Shown here in pieces: positions 48,734 to 55,599 of a DNA stretch of 64,000 nucleotides (position 1 is its first letter; each line of letters begins with the position of its first letter). The position numbers and the translations under genes are program-made. The notes under the pieces were generated by a model. It was not told where the DNA came from and ran no database searches. It saw only the letters and a program-made list of their open reading frames with translations. The stretch is from Actinoplanes sp. DH11 (GTDB taxonomy: Bacteria > Actinomycetota > Actinomycetes > Mycobacteriales > Micromonosporaceae), in NCBI RefSeq assembly GCF_020873875.1, contig NZ_JAHWGU010000010.1:62001-126000 (forward strand), given 5' to 3'.

Positions 48734-50094
48734 TGAACGTCATCGAACTCGGCGAGTTGAGCGCATCGGACGAACCCGAACCCGATGAACCCGGCACCGA
48801 GTTCGGCCCGCGGACGCTGCGCCGGCTGGTCGTGGCCGCCGTGGTGCTGCTCTGCGCGTTCGGGCTCGGCGCGGCGGCACCGCCCGGCGCGCACCCGCCG
48901 CTGGTCCGCGACCTCTGGTCCGCCCCGATGACCGCCCAGGACACGATGACGCTGCGCTCCGACGGCCTCTTCGTCTTCCGTAACAGCGGCACCGGCGAGG
49001 TGGAGCTGACCGCCTACGAGCCGGCGAGCGGCGCGGTCCGCTGGGTGCGGGAGTACTCGGGCAACGTCAACTGGATGTACCAGGGCGAGGAGGCCGGGCT
49101 GCTGCTGATCCCCGGCGACGAGAAATACGCCGACATCGAGTTCGAGGACGGGAGCAACGGCCAGATCGGGTACGGGGGAAGTACCACCGCCATCGACGTG
49201 TGGACCGGCCGGCAGCTCTGGAAGATGACCGGCGAGGTGCAGGCGGTGGCCGCCGCGTCGGTGCTGCTGGCCGAGCGGGACAGCGCCGGTGACTACGTGT
49301 CGGTGCGGCTCGTGGACGCGCGCACCGGCGCCCAGATCTGGCGGCACCCGGCCGGGCGGGCCCTGCACGTCATCGTCAAGAACGAAGGACCGGCGCCGGC
49401 CCTGATCGTGATGGCGCGCGCCGACGGCCGGATCGCGGTGCTGCGCTGGTCCGACGGCGTGCTGCTGCGCGACCGGCGGCTGCCGTGGTCGGCGCCGGAC
49501 CCGCAGGCGGGTGTCGACACCTACCTGTCGACCGCCGGCGACCTGCTGCTGGTCAGTCGCAACAACCCGGGCCGGACGCTGCTCACCGCCTACCGCACGG
49601 CCACCCTGGACAAGGTCTGGGAGATCGAGACGTACGCCTACCCGTACGTCCAGGACTGCGGTCCGGTGCTCTGTCTGGTCGACAGCAGCGCCCTGCAGGG
49701 CCTCGACCCGCGCACCGGGCGGCCCGTCTGGACGCGGCCCGGTGACAGCGGTGGCGCGACGGTGGCCGGCGAGCACCTGATCACCTCGGACGGCACCGAA
49801 CCGCCGGCGCAGCGCCTGGTGGATCCGGCGACCGGTGCGCAGATCGGCTCCGGCGGCACCGGCTGGCCGTTGCGCCAGGAGCCGTACGCCGGTTCGCTGA
49901 TCCTGCTGCACCGCGTCTACGGCAAGGAGATGCGCGACGCGGTCGACCACCTGAACCTGACCACCGGTGAGGTCACCCGGGTCGGCCTGCTCGCGGCGCC
50001 GGCCGAGCGGATGGAGGGTTCCCAGTGCGACTCGGCCGGCCCGCACCTGGTCTGCCAGCGCACCGGCACCCTGGTCGTGACTAACGTCGGCTGA
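48733..50094 (+). CDS. Membrane-anchored PQQ-type beta-propeller protein 2
   Basis: 453 residues. The head begins [13 protein letters not shown], followed by an acidic stretch, a membrane helix (about 32-50) and an extracytoplasmic propeller with blades [30 protein letters not shown] and [10 protein letters not shown]. Paired with the previous gene (start shares one base with its stop). Two conserved Cys near the C terminus (QCDS, LVCQ) could form a disulfide. Overlaps the convergent prfA by 14 bp. Confidence 0.8.
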   Translation: MNVIELGELSASDEPEPDEPGTEFGPRTLRRLVVAAVVLLCAFGLGAAAPPGAHPPLVRDLWSAPMTAQDTMTLRSDGLFVFRNSGTGEVELTAYEPASGAVRWVREYSGNVNWMYQGEEAGLLLIPGDEKYADIEFEDGSNGQIGYGGSTTAIDVWTGRQLWKMTGEVQAVAAASVLLAERDSAGDYVSVRLVDARTGAQIWRHPAGRALHVIVKNEGPAPALIVMARADGRIAVLRWSDGVLLRDRRLPWSAPDPQAGVDTYLSTAGDLLLVSRNNPGRTLLTAYRTATLDKVWEIETYAYPYVQDCGPVLCLVDSSALQGLDPRTGRPVWTRPGDSGGATVAGEHLITSDGTEPPAQRLVDPATGAQIGSGGTGWPLRQEPYAGSLILLHRVYGKEMRDAVDHLNLTTGEVTRVGLLAAPAERMEGSQCDSAGPHLVCQRTGTLVVTNVG

Positions 50095-51169
50095 AGTCGG
50101 CCCCGCCGGCCAGCCGGGCCGCCCGGTCCGCCTCGGCCAGCGCGTCAAGCACCCCGTCCAGCTCGCCGCCGAGCACCAGGTCGAGGTTGTAGGCGGTGTA
50201 GCCGATCCGGTGGTCGGTGATCCGGTTCTGCGGGAAGTTGTAGGTGCGGACCCGCTCGGAGCGGTCGACCGTACGCACCTGGGCCTTGCGCGCGTCACCG
50301 GCCGCCGCGTCCGCCGCCTCCTGGGCCTGCGCGAGCAGCCGGGACCGCAGGATCCGCATCGCGGACTCCTTGTTCTGCAGCTGGCTCTTCTCGTTCTGGC
50401 AGCTCACCACGGTGCCGGTGGGCAGGTGCGTGATCCGCACCGCGGAGTCGGTGGTGTTGACCGACTGCCCACCCGGACCGGACGAGCGGTAGACGTCGAT
50501 CCGCAGGTCACCGGGCTCGATCTGGACCTCGACGTCCTCCGCCTCGGGCAGCACCAGCACGCCGGCCGCGGAGGTGTGGATCCGGCCCTGCGACTCGGTG
50601 ACGGGCACCCGCTGCACGCGGTGCACGCCGCCCTCCCACTTCATCCGGGACCAGACGCCGTGGCCGCCCGCCGGCACGCCCCGGGTCTTCACCGCGACCG
50701 AGATGTCCTTGACACCGCCGAGGTCCGACTCCTGCGAGTCGATCACCTCGACCACCCAGCCGTGCCGCTCGGCGTACCGGGTGTACATGCGCAGCAGATC
50801 GCCGGCGAACAGCGCGGACTCCTGGCCGCCCTCGCCCGCCTTGATCTCGATGATCACGTCCTTGGCGTCGCTCGGGTCACGCGGGATGAGCATCTCGCCG
50901 AGCTTCTCCTCGAGCGCCGGAAGCACCGCGGCGACCGCCTCGACCTCGGACGCGAACGCCGGGTCCTCGGCGGCCAGCTCCTTCGCGGCGGCCAGGTCGG
51001 CGCGGGCCGCCTCCAGCTCGTTGTGGGCGGCCTGCAGCGGCGCGAGCTCGGCGAAACGACGGCCGACCCGCCGGACCAGCGCCTGGTCGGCGTGGATCGA
51101 GGGGTCCTCCATCTGCCTCTCGAGACTGGCGTACTCGGCGAGAAGCAGGGTCAGGCGGTCGGTGCTCAT
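50081..51169 (-). CDS. prfA: Peptide chain release factor 1
   Basis: 362 residues. The tripeptide anticodon is in [14 protein letters not shown] (PVT, matching the PxT of RF1), and the catalytic GGQ is in [24 protein letters not shown]. It reads UAA and UAG. ATG 51169 has GGAG upstream; four more residues are possible from 51181. Its Gln is the substrate of PrmC. Confidence 0.96.
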   Translation of the reverse strand: MSTDRLTLLLAEYASLERQMEDPSIHADQALVRRVGRRFAELAPLQAAHNELEAARADLAAAKELAAEDPAFASEVEAVAAVLPALEEKLGEMLIPRDPSDAKDVIIEIKAGEGGQESALFAGDLLRMYTRYAERHGWVVEVIDSQESDLGGVKDISVAVKTRGVPAGGHGVWSRMKWEGGVHRVQRVPVTESQGRIHTSAAGVLVLPEAEDVEVQIEPGDLRIDVYRSSGPGGQSVNTTDSAVRITHLPTGTVVSCQNEKSQLQNKESAMRILRSRLLAQAQEAADAAAGDARKAQVRTVDRSERVRTYNFPQNRITDHRIGYTAYNLDLVLGGELDGVLDALAEADRAARLAGGADFSRR

Positions 51170-51206
51170 CGGGCGCTCCAAATCACATGGACAAGCGGCA
51201 CACGCG

Positions 51207-51243
51207 AACGGCGCCCGCCCCGGAATCCGGGACGGGCGCCGTT
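51207..51243 (-). terminator. Hairpin terminator between rpmE and prfA
   Basis: AACGGCGCCCG (51207-51217) pairs with CGGGCGCCGTT (51233-51243), extended inside by CCCGG/CCGGG; a stem of about 16 bp with one mismatch. It lies 7 bp past the rpmE stop. Confidence 0.75.
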
Positions 51244-51250
51244 GAAGCAG

Positions 51251-51475
51251 TTACTTCTTCTTCGCGGCGTTGACCTTGGCGTACTTCGCCTGGAACTTCG
51301 CGACCCGGCCCGCGGTGTCGAGGACGCGCTGCTTGCCGGTGTAGAACGGGTGGCAGGCGCTGCAGGTCTCGACGCGGATCTCGCCGCCCTTGGCGGTGCT
51401 GCGGGTGGTGAAGGTGCTGCCGCAGGAGCAGATGACGTTGGTCGCCGTGTACTCCGGGTGAATGCCGCTCTTCAT
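51251..51475 (-). CDS. rpmE: 50S ribosomal protein L31 (zinc form)
   Basis: 74 residues. Cys ligands in VICSCGS and [13 protein letters not shown] make this the zinc-binding (C+) form; zinc-free paralogues of Zur regulons lack these. The lysine-rich C terminus is typical. Confidence 0.96.
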   Translation of the reverse strand: MKSGIHPEYTATNVICSCGSTFTTRSTAKGGEIRVETCSACHPFYTGKQRVLDTAGRVAKFQAKYAKVNAAKKK

Positions 51476-51627
51476 GTCTCTCGGTCCCTCTCGATGATCG
51501 GGTCGCCGGGTCGCCCGTCCTGCTGGATCAGACGTGAACCGGAACCCCTACTGGCCGATGTACCAGTCTGCCATGCCTGCCCTACCGCGCGGAAATCAGG
51601 AGGTGCAACTGAATACGTCCTGGTTAA

Positions 51628-51659
51628 CGTGAGCGCCCCGCCCGGCATTCCCGCTCACG
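51628..51659 (+). promoter_or_regulatory. Leader hairpin before the RNA-repair operon
   Basis: CGTGAGCG (51628-51635) and CGCTCACG (51652-51659) form an 8-bp stem with a 16-base loop. The stem ends at the A of the ribosome binding site AAAGG (51660-51664), eight bases before the ATG. It could affect translation of the operon or be a target of an RNA cutter. Confidence 0.45.
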
Positions 51660-51671
51660 AAAGGCACCGCC

Positions 51672-52712
51672 ATGACCCTGCTCGACGACGTCCTGGACCC
51701 GGTCGAACTGGCCGCCGCGGTCGAAACCGGACTGGTTCGCACGCAGCGTCACCCCAGCCGGCCGTTCACCATCTACAACTACACCGAGTCCTGCCAGTAC
51801 AGCGCGGCCTGGACGCCGGTGACCCTCGCCTGCCGTGGCCTGATCGTCGACGCGGACGGCCGGATCGCGGCGCGTCCCCTCCAGAAATTCTTCAACCACC
51901 TCGAGCAGCGCGCGCCGGTCCTGCGCCCGGACGCGCCGGTCACGGTGACCGACAAGGCGGACGGCAGCCTCGGCGTGATCTACCACGACGGCTCCGGCTG
52001 GGCCGTCGCCACCCGGGGGTCCTTCGCGTCCGACCAGGCCCTGCACGCGACGGACCTCTTGCGTACGCGGTACGCGTCATTCGTCCCGCCCACCGGTCTC
52101 ACCGTGCTCGTCGAGATCATTTACCCGGACAACCGGATCGTCGTGGATTACCAGGGTCTGGACGACCTCGTGCTGCTCGGGGCGGTCGACATCGCCACCG
52201 GGCGCACGTTCGGCCCGGCCGCGGTGCCGGAGTGGCCCGGTCCGGTGGTGGAGACGTTCGGCTGGACCACTCTGGCCGAGGCGCTTGCCGCACCGCCCCG
52301 GCCCGGGCGCGAGGGTCTGGTGGTGCACCTCACCGACACGGACGAGCGTGTGAAGATCAAATACGCGGAGTACGTCAGGTTGCACCGCCTGGTCACCGGG
52401 CTCACTCCCCGTACCGTCTGGGAGATCGTCGCCGCGGGCGGCGACCTGGACGCCCTGGTCGCGCCGCTCCCCGACGAGTTCCACGTCTGGGCCCGCGGGG
52501 TGGCCGCGGAACTCACCGCGGCCGTCGACGCACGCGCGGCTGCCGTGGAGGCGGCCTACGCCGGGATCCTCGCGTCGCTCCCGGCGGGCTGGGGCCGCAA
52601 GGAGTTCGCGGCGGCCGCGTTGCGCACCGAGTTCCGGGGAGAGCTGTTCCTGCGACTCGACGGAAAGGATTACCGTCCCGGCCTGTGGCAGCGCGTGCGG
52701 CCGGCCGGCTGA
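51672..52712 (+). CDS. RNA ligase, T4 Rnl1-like
   Basis: 346 residues. The adenylated Lys is K95 in TDKADGSLGVIY (motif I). Upstream ACRGLIVDADG and RPLQKFFNHLE match the region before motif I in phage T4 RNA ligase 1, and GREGLVVHL (motif IV) and VKIKYAEYVRLH (motif V) complete the ATP-dependent nucleotidyltransferase set. The C-terminal 110 residues are helical, as in Rnl1. It joins 5'-phosphate and 3'-OH RNA ends. First gene of a three-gene operon, with kinase-phosphatase 10 bp downstream. In T4, Rnl1 and Pnkp repair tRNA cut by a host anticodon nuclease. Confidence 0.88.
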   Translation: MTLLDDVLDPVELAAAVETGLVRTQRHPSRPFTIYNYTESCQYSAAWTPVTLACRGLIVDADGRIAARPLQKFFNHLEQRAPVLRPDAPVTVTDKADGSLGVIYHDGSGWAVATRGSFASDQALHATDLLRTRYASFVPPTGLTVLVEIIYPDNRIVVDYQGLDDLVLLGAVDIATGRTFGPAAVPEWPGPVVETFGWTTLAEALAAPPRPGREGLVVHLTDTDERVKIKYAEYVRLHRLVTGLTPRTVWEIVAAGGDLDALVAPLPDEFHVWARGVAAELTAAVDARAAAVEAAYAGILASLPAGWGRKEFAAAALRTEFRGELFLRLDGKDYRPGLWQRVRPAG

Positions 52713-52722
52713 GGAGGACGAG

Positions 52723-53619
52723 ATGGCACGACTGTTGATCACCCGGGGGCTGCCGGCGTCCGGCAAGACGACGTTCGCCCGCAAGCTGCAGCCGGGCGTG
52801 GTCCGGGTCAACCGGGACGGTCTGCGCCGCATGCTGCACGGCAGCCGGCTCTACACGCAGCGCGCCGAGGCGCAGGTCACGCAGGCACAGCGGGCCGCCG
52901 TCGAGGCGCTGCTGCGGGCCCGCGGCAGCGTGATCGTCGACGACACCAACCTGCGGGCCAAGACCGTGCGCGAGTGGGCCGAGCTGGCCGCCCGGTTCGG
53001 CGCGTCGTTCGAGGTGCACGACTTCACCGACGTCCCGCTCGACGAGTGCCTGCGGCGCGACGCCGGCCGCCCCGAGGACGAACGCGTCGGCGAGGCCGGC
53101 ATCCGCCGCATGCACGAGCGGTACCTGGCCGGCAAGAACCTGCCGCTGCCGGTGCCGTTCGTGGACCGCGGCGGGCCCGGCGTGGTCTACCGGCCCGACC
53201 CGGAGCTGCCGGAGGCGGTGCTCGTCGACATCGACGGCACGGTCGCGCTGATGAACGGCCGGAGCCCGTACGACTGGCACCGGGTCGGTGAAGACGCGCC
53301 GAATCCCGCGGTCGTCACGGCGGTGCGCGCGATGCACGCGGCCGGGCATGCGATCGTGTTCTGCTCCGGCCGCGACGCGGTGTGCCGGGCGGAGACGGAA
53401 GCGTGGCTCGACCTGTTCGTCGGTGTGCCGTACGAGGCGTTGTTCATGCGGGCGGCCGGCGACAGCCGCAAGGACTCGATCGTCAAGCGGGAGATCTTCG
53501 ACCACGAGATCCGGGACCGCTGGCGGATCACCGGGGTGTTCGACGACCGCCAACAGGTGGTACGCATGTGGCGGGCCCTGGGCCTGACCGTGTTCCAGGT
53601 GGCGGAGGGAGACTTCTAG
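52723..53619 (+). CDS. Polynucleotide 5'-kinase / 3'-phosphatase (T4 Pnkp-like)
   Basis: 298 residues. The kinase P-loop is GLPASGKTT (9-17), with VNRDGLRRML and VDDTNL as nucleoside and lid elements; the phosphatase is a HAD-type domain with DIDGT (Asp169, Asp171) and FCSGRD, then FDDRQQ. Kinase first, DxDGT phosphatase second, near residue 170, is exactly the T4 Pnkp layout. It removes 3'-phosphate or 2',3'-cyclic phosphate and adds 5'-phosphate, making broken ends ligatable. GAGGAGG precedes the ATG. Confidence 0.9.
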   Translation: MARLLITRGLPASGKTTFARKLQPGVVRVNRDGLRRMLHGSRLYTQRAEAQVTQAQRAAVEALLRARGSVIVDDTNLRAKTVREWAELAARFGASFEVHDFTDVPLDECLRRDAGRPEDERVGEAGIRRMHERYLAGKNLPLPVPFVDRGGPGVVYRPDPELPEAVLVDIDGTVALMNGRSPYDWHRVGEDAPNPAVVTAVRAMHAAGHAIVFCSGRDAVCRAETEAWLDLFVGVPYEALFMRAAGDSRKDSIVKREIFDHEIRDRWRITGVFDDRQQVVRMWRALGLTVFQVAEGDF

Positions 53620-54237
53620 GTGAAGTACCCGCGGACCTTCCATCTGCCCGATTCGCCGGGCGCCTCCGGTGACGATCGCGTTCAGCGCGATCTGTCCTGG
53701 TTGGACGGCGAGCTCGTGGTGACCGAGAAGATGGACGGCGGGAACCTCACCTTCACCCGCGACACGATGTACGCGCGTTCGCTCGACTCCGGCACCCAGC
53801 CCTGGGACCGCCCGGCGAAAGCGCTCTGGGCGATGACCGCGCACCGGATACCGGACGACTGGCGGGTCTGCGGCGAGTCCATGTGGGCCCGCCGCAGCAT
53901 CGCGTACGCCGACCTGCCCGGCGTCTTCCTGGTCTTCGGCATCTGGGACGAGACGAACACCCTGCTGGGCTGGGACGACACCGTCGACTGGGCGCAGCGA
54001 CTGGAGTTGCCGGTGGTGCCGGTCCTCTACCGGGGCGGCAGCATCTCCGAGGCACGCGCCGCGTGGGCCGCGCGGCGCGAACCGGAGAGCTCCGAGGGCT
54101 ACGTGCTCCGCACCGCCGGCCGCATCCCGGCGAGCGACTTCTCCCACAAGGTGCTCAAGTGGGTCCGCGCCGGCCACGTCCGCACCGACGCGTCGTGGCG
54201 GCACCGCGACGACTTCGCGGTCAACGAGTTCGCCTGA
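53620..54237 (+). CDS. Second RNA ligase (Rnl2-like, minimal)
   Basis: 205 residues, GTG start directly after the kinase stop (no gap). Motif I is VTEKMDGGNLTF with Lys37; CGESMWARRSIAY is motif III/IIIa-like, SEGYVLRT motif IV and SHKVLKWVR motif V. It is a bare nucleotidyltransferase domain without the Rnl2 C-terminal domain. It probably seals a different RNA substrate from the first ligase, for example nicks in a duplex. Its last seven codons are the first unit of the repeat at 54217. Confidence 0.82.
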   Translation: MKYPRTFHLPDSPGASGDDRVQRDLSWLDGELVVTEKMDGGNLTFTRDTMYARSLDSGTQPWDRPAKALWAMTAHRIPDDWRVCGESMWARRSIAYADLPGVFLVFGIWDETNTLLGWDDTVDWAQRLELPVVPVLYRGGSISEARAAWAARREPESSEGYVLRTAGRIPASDFSHKVLKWVRAGHVRTDASWRHRDDFAVNEFA

Positions 54238-54317
54238 GCGGTCAACAGGTCGCCTGAGCGGTCAACAGGTCGCCTGAGCGGCCAACCGGTTCGCCTGGCC
54301 CGTCAACGGGTTCGCCT
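54217..54317. repeat. 20-bp tandem repeat, 5 units, across a convergent gene junction
   Basis: Units begin GCGGTCAACAGGTCGCCTGA: 54217-54237 (inside the ligase gene with its stop), 54238-54257, 54258-54277, 54278-54297 and 54298-54317 (inside the nitric oxide synthase gene with its stop at 54303-54305). Units two and three are identical. The array looks like duplicates of the ligase 3' end. Confidence 0.85.
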
Positions 54318-55469
54318 CACCACCGGGCAGCCCCGCGCCAGGTCCGCCGCCTCGTCGTCCAGATAGAACGCCGGCCGCAGGTCCAGTTCCTCGTAGTAGC
54401 GGTGGAACACCGGGGTGATCCCGCCGGACATCGGCGGCACGATCCACGTCCAGTCCGCCGGCACCGGCCGGCCCGCCTTCTCCTCGTTGCGCAGGTGCGC
54501 GATGAACCGCCGCGACTCGGTGTGGTGGTCGCTCATCTTCACGCCGGCCTGCTCGAAGCTGTGCAGAACCGCCCGGTTCAGCTCGACGAGCGCCCGGTCC
54601 CGCCACAGGGTCGACTCGCGGCTGGTGTCGAGACCCATCCGGGCGGCGACCAGCGGCAGCATGTCGTAGCGGTCGGCGTCGGCCAGGTTGCGCGCGCCGA
54701 TCTCGGTGCCCATGTACCAGCCGTTGAACGGCGCCAGCGGATAGTGCACGCCGCCGATGGTGAGCCGCATGTTGGCGATCGCCGGTACGGCGTGCCAGCG
54801 CAACCCCAGCTCGGCGAACCAGCCGAACTCGGGGTGGGTCAGCGGCACCTCGCGGATCGCGCGCTCGGGCAGTTCGTAGAGACGGATGCCGTCGGCGGGC
54901 GTCTCGATCACCAGAGGGAGTACGTCGAACGCCTCACCCTTGCCACGCCAGCCGAAGCCGCGTACCGCGTCGGTGAGTCCCAGCTGCCGAGCGTCCCCGA
55001 GCGGGCGGCCGGTGCCGGTGCGGTAGCCGGCATACCGGATGAGCTGCTCGTTCCAGACCCGCGCGAACGGCCGGCCGGGCTGGGCCGGCGCGAAGACGCT
55101 GATCACCGGCCGGAGCTGGCCGGCGTCGGCGGTCTGCAGGTGCTGAACGAGGAGGGAGTAGATCTGGTCGGCGGTCCGGGCCCGGCGGCGGTCCAGCACC
55201 ATCAGGCTGCGCCAGTAGAGCCGCCCGATGCACCGGCTCGCGTTGCGCCAGGCCATCCGGGCGCCGTGGGCCAGCTCCTCGGTGGTGTGCGCGTAGCTGC
55301 CGGTGGCCGCGATCTGTGCCCGGACGACGGCGAGCCGCGGTTCGACCGGGCCCAGTCGCGGGTTCTCCTGGTAGCAGCGGCGCAGGAAGTCCTCGGCCTC
55401 GCCCGGGTCCACCGGGGCGTTGAGATCCCACGGTTCGGTCGGATGGTCCCGGTAGCCGGGCACGAGCAT
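54303..55469 (-). CDS. nos: Nitric oxide synthase, oxygenase domain
   Basis: 388 residues. The heme thiolate is Cys80 in WRNASRCIGR; APFNGWYMGTEIGARNLAD has the Glu that binds the guanidine of L-arginine; HHTESRRFIAHL and PPMSGGITPVFHRYYEELD are the pterin/dimer region. It is the bacterial type without a reductase domain and needs an outside electron donor. It converts arginine to citrulline and NO. In Streptomyces NO serves nitration of thaxtomin; in bacilli it protects from oxidants and antibiotics. No nitration cluster is seen here. GGAGG six bases before the ATG. Confidence 0.93.
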   Translation of the reverse strand: MLVPGYRDHPTEPWDLNAPVDPGEAEDFLRRCYQENPRLGPVEPRLAVVRAQIAATGSYAHTTEELAHGARMAWRNASRCIGRLYWRSLMVLDRRRARTADQIYSLLVQHLQTADAGQLRPVISVFAPAQPGRPFARVWNEQLIRYAGYRTGTGRPLGDARQLGLTDAVRGFGWRGKGEAFDVLPLVIETPADGIRLYELPERAIREVPLTHPEFGWFAELGLRWHAVPAIANMRLTIGGVHYPLAPFNGWYMGTEIGARNLADADRYDMLPLVAARMGLDTSRESTLWRDRALVELNRAVLHSFEQAGVKMSDHHTESRRFIAHLRNEEKAGRPVPADWTWIVPPMSGGITPVFHRYYEELDLRPAFYLDDEAADLARGCPVVRRTR

Positions 55470-55547
55470 CGAGCGCCTCCGGTGTTCGAGGGGTGTGCAC
55501 CGGAGGTTCGCACGACGACGTACGGGGCGAATCGGACAAGATGTGCG

Positions 55548-55595
55548 ACAAAAGCGACGCGACCCACCCGCTTGGGTGGGCCGCGTCGCTTTTGT
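55548..55595. terminator. Strong bidirectional terminator after rho
   Basis: A 22-bp stem with one mismatch (55548-55569 with 55574-55595) and a 4-base loop. One side is A-rich and the other T-rich (ACAAAAG / CTTTTGT), so it serves as an intrinsic terminator for rho on the minus strand. It starts 5 bp past the rho stop. Confidence 0.88.
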
Positions 55596-55599
55596 GCGG

